Origin: CAXRDE01 sp964229355
Lineage (GTDB): Bacteria > Cyanobacteriota > Sericytochromatia > UBA7694
NCBI GenBank assembly: GCA_964229355.1
Contig: CAXRDE010000012.1
Coordinates: forward strand, 1-64,000
Length of the DNA: 64,000 nucleotides
Direction of reading: 5' to 3'
Below, one piece after another: positions 7,988 through 15,790 of this stretch (positions within the stretch are counted from its first letter, which is position 1; each line of letters begins with the position of its first letter). A model generated the notes under the pieces. The model searched no databases and had not been told where the DNA came from. It saw only the letters and a list, made by a program, of their open reading frames with translations. The position numbers and the translations under genes are program-made.

Positions 7988-8959
7988 TTAAGATTTGCCT
8001 TTAAAGTAGGGTTCTAGAAGAGCATGGATTTTTTGGAAAGATTCTCGTTTTGCAGAAAAATTTGGATGGTTCATACGAAACTTAACGACACCGAGTAAAG
8101 TCTTATCTTCAATATGAAATTCTTCAAGAAGTTCTTCTGTAGGGTCTGCGCCAAGCGATAAAATATATTCAACTGCTTCGAGATTGCCCTCTAAAGCTGC
8201 TCCACGGAATCCACCAAATCCCTCATTGCCCTTGTATCCTTTTTCTGAAAGATACTTCATCAAGTTCACATGATTTCCTCTTGCTGCAAAATACCAGTTT
8301 TCTGGATTTTGAAGGGCATCTACACCTTTAGACACAAGTACTTTAAATAAACCCACAGAGCCTACGGTGGCAACTCTACGTAGATCTTTCTGTCCTTTGT
8401 CAGGAAGTCTCATAGGGTCATAATCGGGGCCTTCAAAATAATTCATTAAGCCCTGTATATCTTTTTTTTTGAATAGTCGATCCAATACTGTTTCGTCTGG
8501 GTCATATATCAAAAGTGCTAAAAAATCAGAAAAACTGTCTGCAATCCAATACATATTGTCCATTGTGGGGGGCGGTAGATTACCCTCTTCATCATAATCT
8601 ACACGATCCTCATTATCCCAGTAAAAAACCTGATTTGTATAAGGAGGCATATGTCCTAAAACAATTGTGTTCATATGGCCGTCATCTCCAATAATCACAA
8701 ACTCTTTGGGAGTATCTTCTTCAAGCACCTGAATACTTTCCAATGAATAAAACGCCTTAATACTTCTCAGATTATAAAAGGATATGTCCTGTTTTTGGGC
8801 ATCTTTAATGTAAAAGTAACTGTACTCAGGCTTACCCCCGTTATATTTCAACAAAAATCGCTGATAATCCTCAGGAAGAACAATACCTAAGTCTTGAGCC
8901 TTTTGCTCTATCTCTTGCTGAGTAATGGAAGGGCCTGCATGGGTAAAGGTTAAGGTCAT
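7988..8959 (-). CDS. SMI1/KNR4 (SUKH) protein with ankyrin-like C-terminus, candidate immunity protein
   Basis: 323 residues, cytoplasmic (no signal). N-terminal ~165 residues are SUKH-type: EIEQKAQDLGIVLPEDYQRFLLKYNGG, followed by a FYNLRSIKAFY..PKEFVIIGDDG segment and a WIADSFSDFLALL helix. C-terminal ~130 residues carry ankyrin-like helical pairs (GLFKVLVSKGVDA, GNHVNLMKYLSEKG, GNLEAVEYILSLGADP). SUKH proteins are the commonest immunity family for polymorphic nuclease toxins. It begins 4 bp after the stop of the nuclease-bearing lipoprotein, which is the classic toxin-immunity order. The region is visibly AT-richer than flanking core genes, consistent with transfer. Confidence 0.87.
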   Translation of the reverse strand: MTLTFTHAGPSITQQEIEQKAQDLGIVLPEDYQRFLLKYNGGKPEYSYFYIKDAQKQDISFYNLRSIKAFYSLESIQVLEEDTPKEFVIIGDDGHMNTIVLGHMPPYTNQVFYWDNEDRVDYDEEGNLPPPTMDNMYWIADSFSDFLALLIYDPDETVLDRLFKKKDIQGLMNYFEGPDYDPMRLPDKGQKDLRRVATVGSVGLFKVLVSKGVDALQNPENWYFAARGNHVNLMKYLSEKGYKGNEGFGGFRGAALEGNLEAVEYILSLGADPTEELLEEFHIEDKTLLGVVKFRMNHPNFSAKRESFQKIHALLEPYFKGKS

Positions 8960-8963
8960 AATT

Positions 8964-11372
8964 TTAATCCGTTATTTCATCACAAATAGTTTCAACTTTA
9001 CCTTTTAAACCATGTTTAATGACATAAGCTCCTCCAGTATGACGAAATAGCTCATGAATATCTTTAGGTATAAGAATCATTGATCTTCCATCTAAACAAT
9101 GATGCCAGACATACCCATCAGGAGTGTCTTCTAGATTAACAACTGCATTTGCTTTTTTAAAATCTTCTTTGTTATCTAAATGTTCAAGAACTACTTTTTT
9201 CCTTGGTGGGTCACCAACAGCTTTTGCGTAAGGATTAAAATTAACTTCTCCAGCGGCAGTGAAAGTTACGCCCTTGCTATAAGAGTAGCCTTCATCAGTT
9301 TTTCTTTTAAAAAACTCCTCTATACGTTTTTCACGTGGAATAAGGTTTCCTTTCTCATCACGGCCAAAAAGCTCTACTCTTGTCCTAGCCTGACTTTCTA
9401 TATTATTGGCCAGACGACTGTTAGCAGCAAAAGGATCTTTAAGAACACCATCGATCTCAATTAATTCGTTTGGTTTAACAGTTTTGCCCTTGTAAGACGG
9501 ATTTCGAAAGGGAATGAGCTTGATATAATCCTGACCACAGCCTGATGTACTTTGGGTACTAAAACCAACGGAAGCTATACCAAAGCTAATGGAACAGGTC
9601 TCAGCGACCTTTTTTGCGCGCTGTTTTAAGATTTCTGCGCGCTTACGGGTATTACGCAAAATATCATCAAGCTTACTCACAACAGCTAACTCAGTGGTAG
9701 CCTTGTTACGAAGAATGCGTACCGTATTTTTACTCAGCCTTCCTGCCAAGGTGCCAATAGCTCGCCCAATGGGTCCACCCGTTGCAATATAAATAATCAG
9801 ATCAGTCCTTGAGACAGGAATCGCCATGCCGACAATCTCTGTAAAAGCTTCAATAATTTCTTGCTGCTCCTCTAAGGGCAAAGCATTCCACTGATTTTCG
9901 TCATAATGCATATAGTAACGAACAGCAATAACTTTGGCGTCATAAGGTGAGGCCAGAAAGGATTGAATGAGACCATCCATGGTGGACTGCCAATCCACTG
10001 CCTGCTGTAGACTAAAATCAGCATTCATGGGTTTAAGTGCCTGAATAATATACGGATTATTTTCTTGGCCCGGTATCTCTCTCATGGCAAGTGCCAGAGG
10101 AATTTGTACATTCTCTTTAAGCTCCACCATACTGGCATGATAAGCATCAAAAAGAGCAGTCATATCTTTGCTTGTCTTAGCACTTACTGGCTCAAGTAAA
10201 ATACTTTGAAAATGAAGCTGAGAAACTAAACTGGAGATCTGTCCTACTATTTCAACCTCTGTCGCAGTTGGCTGCAAGCTACCCGACTGATAATCTTGAA
10301 CTAAGTCTCCCAGTAACTGAATTTGATCAGCAATCAAGTCTGCAGCCTCAAAAATCATATAGGGCTTTAACTGTTCTTCATTTTCAGGATCCGTTTCATA
10401 GCTTTCTTGAATCGTAACAAAAGTACCATTATCAATCACATAAACCATATTGCGTTCATTAATACTGTCTGAAAACATATAATCTTGAAAATATATGCTC
10501 TCTTTGTAATGACTCAATCTTAAGGGTTTATCCGCTACAGGATAATCCTCTGAAAGAGATGCATTCCCCGAGACATTGTTAATGTGATTACGTAAAGCTG
10601 TTTTCTTTGTCTGCAGATAAGACAAGCTGCCTTGCAGATCAGTAAGCAATTCTGTTTTTCGTGCTGCTAAGTCGTCTATTTTAGCCTGTACTTCAGCTAT
10701 TTTTGAAGCATTTGAAGGTGTTCTTATGGATAGGTTCTGTAAACGCTCATTAAGTACAGCGATTTCTTTCACCACTTTTTCTAGAGCATCCGCTGTACGC
10801 ACAGGCGCATTTAATCTTAACAATGGCCCCAGTAGAGAGACCTGTGAGGGCTCAATATATTGATAAGCCAAAGTAAACATCGGGTTTGAGGTGACTTCAA
10901 TCTCGGCATGAAGGCCGAGTGTGTTGTTAAAAGTGCTCGTTCTTAAAATATTGATATTATAAAAACCATCATCGACTGTGGCCCCAGAAGCATTTTTACC
11001 ATCCCAGGTGTAAGAAAATCCCTTACAGGTGCTCGAAATGGTTGTGGTGGGAATATTCACCGTTTTAACACCGTCAATCGCTACATTGACAGAGGTTAGC
11101 GTACCTGAGTATAAAATTGTACCTGAAACGGTAACTGAATCAGGCGTTTCATTACTGCTCAAAAGGTAAGACTTTGAGACATCAATATACCCACAGGACG
11201 GACTGGTTTGCTGCACCGAAAAATTGCGCACAGGCTGCTGAAGAATTTTCAATGCTGGATTGGTATACGTTGATTGTGATGGCGAGACTTGCGCCATAGG
11301 CATGCTCGTACAGCTTGTAAAAAACAGAGACACCGCAAGTGAGATTGAACCGAGTTTAACCATTTTATTCAT
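8964..11372 (-). CDS. Lipoprotein with C-terminal WHH/HNH colicin-like nuclease domain (polymorphic toxin candidate)
   Basis: 802 residues. Lipoprotein signal with Cys21 (LFFTSC, +2 Thr). Residues ~60-150 look like a FlgD-type Ig fold (SVNVAIDGVKT..FSYTWDGKNASGATVDDGFYNI). Residues ~195-280 are heptad-rich, probably coiled coil. Near residue 540 is a Gly-rich hydrophobic stretch (LIIYIATGGPIGRAIG) that may contact membrane. The last ~130 residues match colicin-type DNase/tRNase HNH domains: VWHHCLDGRSMILIP with W756 H757 H758, then DIHELFRHTGG with H773 and H778. GAAGGAT precedes ATG 11372. Followed at 4 bp by a SUKH gene. AT-rich. A toxin delivered by outer-membrane contact is inferred, not shown. 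Confidence 0.85.
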   Translation of the reverse strand: MNKMVKLGSISLAVSLFFTSCTSMPMAQVSPSQSTYTNPALKILQQPVRNFSVQQTSPSCGYIDVSKSYLLSSNETPDSVTVSGTILYSGTLTSVNVAIDGVKTVNIPTTTISSTCKGFSYTWDGKNASGATVDDGFYNINILRTSTFNNTLGLHAEIEVTSNPMFTLAYQYIEPSQVSLLGPLLRLNAPVRTADALEKVVKEIAVLNERLQNLSIRTPSNASKIAEVQAKIDDLAARKTELLTDLQGSLSYLQTKKTALRNHINNVSGNASLSEDYPVADKPLRLSHYKESIYFQDYMFSDSINERNMVYVIDNGTFVTIQESYETDPENEEQLKPYMIFEAADLIADQIQLLGDLVQDYQSGSLQPTATEVEIVGQISSLVSQLHFQSILLEPVSAKTSKDMTALFDAYHASMVELKENVQIPLALAMREIPGQENNPYIIQALKPMNADFSLQQAVDWQSTMDGLIQSFLASPYDAKVIAVRYYMHYDENQWNALPLEEQQEIIEAFTEIVGMAIPVSRTDLIIYIATGGPIGRAIGTLAGRLSKNTVRILRNKATTELAVVSKLDDILRNTRKRAEILKQRAKKVAETCSISFGIASVGFSTQSTSGCGQDYIKLIPFRNPSYKGKTVKPNELIEIDGVLKDPFAANSRLANNIESQARTRVELFGRDEKGNLIPREKRIEEFFKRKTDEGYSYSKGVTFTAAGEVNFNPYAKAVGDPPRKKVVLEHLDNKEDFKKANAVVNLEDTPDGYVWHHCLDGRSMILIPKDIHELFRHTGGAYVIKHGLKGKVETICDEITD

Positions 11373-11387
11373 ATTGTTATCCTTCTT

Positions 11388-13484
11388 TTAGGGGGTACAT
11401 TGACCAGCAGGTGAATTGACACTACATACGGTCCCATTTGTCCAAGTCGCGCTGCGAAAATCGGCATTGGCAATGCCCACGCCAGGAGATAAATTCTGAG
11501 GAGAGGCCCCTGTAAAATTCGCCTGAAAAAACCGTGAAGAACTCAAGTTCGCGCCTGTTAAATTGGTATTGGTGAAATTCACAGCATCCATGATCTTATT
11601 CGAAAAGTCTTGACCACTCAAATTTGCACCCGCAAAGCTCGTTCCAGTTCCCCCGGTAGAACCGTTGGTCCCATTCGAAAACGAGGTGGCATTAAAGATA
11701 GTTCCTTTAAATTTACAACCAGGACTCCCCGCCGCAGTAGATTTAGAAAAGGATTTCGCCTCTAGGTTTAGACCTGACATATCTGCATAAGAAAAGTCAG
11801 AGTCCAAAACGATAGATTTAAGGTTTTGAATGCCTCGTAAGTCTGCTGACACAAAATCTATTTTGCTCATGACCTGAGCATCAAGCATGGCATTCTGCAA
11901 ATTTGCACCCCTAAAAATTGTTCCGGTAAGGTTTGTTCCGGTAAGTACAGCACTCGATAAATCTGAATTCGTAAAATTAATATTGGACAGGTTCATATAA
12001 GACAAGTTGGCTTCGGACAAATCGGCGTTACGCAGGTTTGCATTCAACAAGCGTGGATTGTTAACAGAGGTACCGTATTGAAAATTTGCTCCGCGAAAAA
12101 CTGTCGCATACAAATTTTGTCCCGCCAAATTGATACCCGACAGGTTTGCATTCACAAAAATAGCGCCTGACATCTTTGCCCCGGCAAGGCTTTGGCTGTC
12201 AATCGTCGTTAAGTTAAGACCACTAAAATCACTACCGGCTAAATTGGCATTCACCAGTTTCACACCTGTGATATCAGTGTTAAAAACAGCTTGAAAGTCA
12301 ACACCCGTCAGATCAGCTCCCGAAAAATCACTATAAGCAATCTTGGCATTGGTAAACTCTGCATCTAGCAGGTAGACACCAGATAAATCGGCGTACTGAA
12401 GATCTGCATTGTTAAACTTGGCTCCCGTCCATCGTGTCTTCGTTAAGTCAAGACGCTCTGTAGGAGATGTGCCGGACAGATCTGCATTTTCCAATTTGGC
12501 ATAGGCCAAACTGGCCCCCGTTAAATCAATATCTCGTAAATCTTGCCCTGTAAGATCAGCCTCCTCTAGATTAAGGTACGCCAGACTGACGGGTAGCGTT
12601 GCATTGGTAAGCTTCACCCCAATCAATACCGTATCTTGCAAATTCGCATCGCTCAAATCGACGTTCGAGAGATCGGCATAGGAAAGATCTTGTCGGGCAA
12701 GACTTACCTTAGACAAATCTGCACCGGACAAATTACAGCCGGGGCAGCCTTCTCCCTTGGCCAGTCGCTCCAAAAATTGGCGCTGATCAAGGCCGTAGTC
12801 ACTGTTGACGTATTGAATCTCTGCAAAAGGGTCTTGCCCCCTTGCTAACACGGAGCGGGTTAATTCAGCGACTTTTTGAATAGCTTTCACCGTAATGGTG
12901 CCAATGGCTTGAGGCACACTCTCACCACCAGAAATGACCACTGTCCCCATCGTGTTTGACACAGCCAATTCGGTGTTTTGCTGATTGGCAATAATACTTA
13001 AGGCGGTGGTGGTTTCATTGATCACAATATCTGGGGTGGTAATACTTTCCCACGCTGTACCATTCCAGCGAATAAAGGTGCGCATGCTCATAACTTCTGA
13101 GCCAGCGCCGCCATCGCGTTTGAGGGCTTCTAAAACAAAAACCTCCTGACTGCCAGGCGCAAATGAGGCGTCGGGGTTGATACCAAAAGCACCCGAGGTA
13201 TCCGTGAGTCCGGTAGCGATCACCGTATTGGCCTGCGTGGGGTGATCATGGGGGTAAAGAATAGACACGGTAGCGTTGGCGTTGACATCTGTAGGCAGAG
13301 CTTGCGTGCGAAAAGTTTTTACCAGGCCAGGAAAGGCAACCTGCCCCTTCAGTAATCTGGCCGACACCGTAGGCGTTTGTGTGTGTTGCGTTTGAACACC
13401 ACCGGGCAAGGCGTTTTGACAAGAAACAGTGAAGGCAAGCCCCAAAGAAAATGAGACAGCACAAAGACGCGACAATACGTTCAT
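11388..13484 (-). CDS. Long pentapeptide-repeat lipoprotein (paralogue of next gene)
   Basis: 698 residues. Lipoprotein signal with Cys22 (FTVSC, +2 Gln). Residues ~45-150 form a carboxypeptidase-regulatory-like beta domain (VSILYPHD, ATGLTDTSGAFGINPDASFAPG, VFVLEALKRDGG, RWNGTAWESITTPD). From about residue 245 to 690 it is almost continuous A(D/N)LSX pentapeptide repeats, predicted to fold as a right-handed quadrilateral beta-helix several tens of coils long. AGAGGA precedes ATG 13484. It lies 12 bp after its shorter paralogue and 15 bp before the toxin lipoprotein, so it probably shares their mRNA. A surface stalk or partner role is inference. Confidence 0.85.
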   Translation of the reverse strand: MNVLSRLCAVSFSLGLAFTVSCQNALPGGVQTQHTQTPTVSARLLKGQVAFPGLVKTFRTQALPTDVNANATVSILYPHDHPTQANTVIATGLTDTSGAFGINPDASFAPGSQEVFVLEALKRDGGAGSEVMSMRTFIRWNGTAWESITTPDIVINETTTALSIIANQQNTELAVSNTMGTVVISGGESVPQAIGTITVKAIQKVAELTRSVLARGQDPFAEIQYVNSDYGLDQRQFLERLAKGEGCPGCNLSGADLSKVSLARQDLSYADLSNVDLSDANLQDTVLIGVKLTNATLPVSLAYLNLEEADLTGQDLRDIDLTGASLAYAKLENADLSGTSPTERLDLTKTRWTGAKFNNADLQYADLSGVYLLDAEFTNAKIAYSDFSGADLTGVDFQAVFNTDITGVKLVNANLAGSDFSGLNLTTIDSQSLAGAKMSGAIFVNANLSGINLAGQNLYATVFRGANFQYGTSVNNPRLLNANLRNADLSEANLSYMNLSNINFTNSDLSSAVLTGTNLTGTIFRGANLQNAMLDAQVMSKIDFVSADLRGIQNLKSIVLDSDFSYADMSGLNLEAKSFSKSTAAGSPGCKFKGTIFNATSFSNGTNGSTGGTGTSFAGANLSGQDFSNKIMDAVNFTNTNLTGANLSSSRFFQANFTGASPQNLSPGVGIANADFRSATWTNGTVCSVNSPAGQCTP

Positions 13485-13496
13485 AACATTCCTCTC

Positions 13497-14603
13497 TTAA
13501 TTGCAGGTTCCGTAGGATCCTGAGGCGCACACCTGACCCGTTGTCCAGGTGGCTCCAGATAAATCGGCATCAGACCACACTGTTGTGCCATCGGTGACAG
13601 CATTATTGAGGTTGGCCCCCGATAAGTACGCATAATTCAAGTTGCTTCCTGAAAGATCATTGCCTGAAAGATCACATTGCTCAAGAAAAGCATCACTCAG
13701 GTTTGCACCCGTTAAAGACGTGGTGGTTAAATTCAAACCCGACAAATTCGCATAGCTCAGATTTGCTTGATTTAAGTTGGTTCCAGATAAGTCCACAGCA
13801 CTTAAGTCTTGACCTGTTAAGTCAGCCTGTGAAAGATTCATCCCCTCCAAAGAGACACCTGAAAGATCGACGCCTTGTAAGTTACAGGCCACACAAGCCT
13901 GGGTTTGAATCATCTGACCAATATCTACCTTACGATCCAGCGCATACTGTCCTGCTAAAAAGCGAAGGCTACCAATGGGATCACGATTCTCTTGCACAGC
14001 CTGGGTCACTCTGTCAGCCACCTGCTGAATATGGGCAGCCGAAATCGTGCCAATGTCGGCTAAGACACTGTTGCCGGTACCGGTCTGAATCGTAGCAAGA
14101 GTCGAATCAGGGCTTAAATTTTCATATTCTGAAATCAGCGTTAACGCAGTCGTCTTAACATTGATATCTAAATCGGGTGTGGTGATACTTTCCCATGCTG
14201 TACCTGTCCAACGCACAAAGGTGCGCAGAGTCATCACCCGCTCACCCACCCCACCCAGACGCTTCAAGGCTTCTAAGACAAAAACAGCGTTAACAGTTGG
14301 CGTAAAGCTGGCATCAGGTAATAACACATACTCCCCTGAAGCGTTACTGAGTCCCGTGGCCACCGTAACATTTGGATGATTTTCATCCTGGGGTGGATAA
14401 AGTAAACTCACGGTTGTAGATGCGGTCAGCGCATTAACCGTCGCACGGGTCTTAAAACGTGAGTCTGGAAAAGTGACCTTGCCAGACAATGAAAAATTAG
14501 ATTGTACCTGAGTCATGGCGACGGGATGACCCTCTGTTTTGACACAGGCAGATACAGCCCCCGTCAAACAAGCCAAAGACAACAAAAGCATAAAACGCGG
14601 CAT
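13497..14603 (-). CDS. Pentapeptide-repeat lipoprotein (first gene of the operon)
   Basis: 368 residues. Lipoprotein signal with Cys20 (AVSAC, +2 Val). Same architecture as the downstream gene: a regulatory-like beta domain (VSLLYPPQ, ATGLSNASGEYVLLPDASFTP, VFVLEALKRLGG, RWTGTAWESITTPD), then a linker helix with CVACNLQG and about twenty ALSG-type pentapeptide repeats in the last ~130 residues. The long shared N-terminal wording shows a tandem duplication, with the partner having expanded its repeat tract. GAGGG lies 9 nt before ATG 14603. The AT-rich upstream region separates it from a divergent aminotransferase gene and should carry the operon promoter. Confidence 0.86.
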   Translation of the reverse strand: MPRFMLLLSLACLTGAVSACVKTEGHPVAMTQVQSNFSLSGKVTFPDSRFKTRATVNALTASTTVSLLYPPQDENHPNVTVATGLSNASGEYVLLPDASFTPTVNAVFVLEALKRLGGVGERVMTLRTFVRWTGTAWESITTPDLDINVKTTALTLISEYENLSPDSTLATIQTGTGNSVLADIGTISAAHIQQVADRVTQAVQENRDPIGSLRFLAGQYALDRKVDIGQMIQTQACVACNLQGVDLSGVSLEGMNLSQADLTGQDLSAVDLSGTNLNQANLSYANLSGLNLTTTSLTGANLSDAFLEQCDLSGNDLSGSNLNYAYLSGANLNNAVTDGTTVWSDADLSGATWTTGQVCASGSYGTCN

Positions 14604-14638
14604 AGCCCACCACCCTCAACTAAAGTTACTTGATAGAA

Positions 14639-14644
14639 ATTTTA
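14639..14644 (-). promoter_or_regulatory. Possible -10 box for the pentapeptide/toxin operon
   Basis: Read on the minus strand the bases spell TAAAAT directly after ATG, about 36 bp before the start codon at 14603, inside an AT-rich divergent intergenic region. No convincing -35 box is seen. Weak call. Confidence 0.3.
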
Positions 14645-14711
14645 CATGCACTAATTTACAGTAGAAAAAAAATCACAAATGTTTTCTTCAGTATTTTTTG
14701 TTTCTTAATAA

Positions 14712-14736
14712 ATTTTAAGCTTATTTATTTTAAGCT
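14712..14736. repeat. 10-bp direct repeats in the AT-rich divergent region
   Basis: ATTTTAAGCT occurs at 14712-14721 and 14727-14736 (15-bp period) in the 254-bp intergenic region 14604-14857 between the minus-strand lipoprotein operon and the plus-strand aminotransferase. Apart from these and the promoter elements listed, I see nothing coding in this gap. Repeats of this kind may bind a regulator. Confidence 0.45.
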
Positions 14737-14813
14737 CAAAATAATAATCTTTATGTAAAGTTTCTACGTTCAAGGTGGATAAATGAATATTCAAAAGAAA
14801 TAACAAGAGGCCC

Positions 14814-14822
14814 TGTTATAAT
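14814..14822 (+). promoter_or_regulatory. Extended -10 promoter for the aminotransferase-mannosidase-fliS operon
   Basis: TG-T-TATAAT, a perfect extended -10, ends 35 bp before the GTG start at 14858. No good -35 box stands 16-18 bp upstream, as expected for an extended -10 promoter. Confidence 0.62.
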
Positions 14823-14857
14823 AGGGGGAGTTTAAACGACGAAAGAGAATCTTTACC

Positions 14858-15790
14858 GTGAAACGACCCTTTGTGCTCAAGCAAGACAACCCCGAACCCA
14901 TCATATTGGCCGAGGCCACGGTGCCGCTAACCGACCGCAGCTATCTCTTTGGAGACTCGATTTACGAGGTGATCAGCACCCACCACGGGCAACCCTTCTT
15001 TATTGAAGACCATTTAGAGCGGCTCTATGCCTCTGCTGAAGGCATCTATATGACCCTGCCCTGGCCCATGGAATGGTTCACAAAACAGATTCACCACGGC
15101 CTGGATCTGGCCCTTGAGGACTTGCGCGCCGCCACGGATGCTACCGCCCCACCCAGCGAAACCTATGTGCGCATTATTGTCTCGCGGGGCGTTAGCGACT
15201 TCAACATTGATGTGGCCGAGGCAGGAGAACCCCAGGTGCACTTTATTTTTAAAGAAGCGCCGCAATATACCGGCCGCTTTCGTGAAAAAGGCTTCTATTT
15301 GCGGGTGGCCACCACCCGGCGCAACGCCCCGCAGGCCCTCAATCCGGCCTTTAAAACCGGTAACTACCTCAATAACGTCATGGGGCTGCGAGAAGCCACC
15401 CACGCCGGGGCTGACGACGCCTTATTTTTAGACATTCACGGGGCCGTTACCGAAGCCAGCACCTCAAACTTTTTTATGGTGAAGGGTGACACGATCGTTA
15501 CAGCTCCCATGGAAGTGGGCATTCTGGGGGGTATTACCCGTAAGCACCTGCTCACCGTGGCGCAGGAGCTGGGCATTTCTGTGGAAGAGCGCCCCTTCGA
15601 CCTGGATGAATTGTGGACCGCCGACGAGTGTTTTGTCTCCAGCAGTCTCAAAGGCGCCATGCCGGTCTACCGCATTGATGATCATCACTTGCAGCCCGGC
15701 TATGGTCCCATCACGCAGCGTTTAGACACGGCCTACTGGAAACACGTGGAAGCACATATTGCCAAACAGACTTCTGAGGTACATTCATGA
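14858..15790 (+). CDS. Class IV aminotransferase (D-amino acid / branched-chain type)
   Basis: PLP-dependent fold-type IV transaminase, 310 residues. Motifs: DRSYLFGDSIYEVI near the N terminus, the PLP lysine K166 in FKTGNYLNNVMGLREA, VTEASTSNFFMVKG (phosphate side and conserved Glu), and GGITRKHLL. GDSIYEVI and overall length resemble D-alanine aminotransferase (Dat), while GNYLNNVM also occurs in branched-chain aminotransferases, so the substrate is left open. Starts at GTG 14858 with AAAGAGA upstream. The stop overlaps the next gene by ATGA. It heads an operon with an alpha-mannosidase and flagellar genes, a functionally mixed set. Confidence 0.88.
   Translation: MKRPFVLKQDNPEPIILAEATVPLTDRSYLFGDSIYEVISTHHGQPFFIEDHLERLYASAEGIYMTLPWPMEWFTKQIHHGLDLALEDLRAATDATAPPSETYVRIIVSRGVSDFNIDVAEAGEPQVHFIFKEAPQYTGRFREKGFYLRVATTRRNAPQALNPAFKTGNYLNNVMGLREATHAGADDALFLDIHGAVTEASTSNFFMVKGDTIVTAPMEVGILGGITRKHLLTVAQELGISVEERPFDLDELWTADECFVSSSLKGAMPVYRIDDHHLQPGYGPITQRLDTAYWKHVEAHIAKQTSEVHS

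Noticed and set aside
11500..14000. Repeated short DNA words that look like a CRISPR or satellite array
   Set aside because: They are in-frame 15-nt units encoding A(D/N)LSX pentapeptides, degenerate and without spacers.
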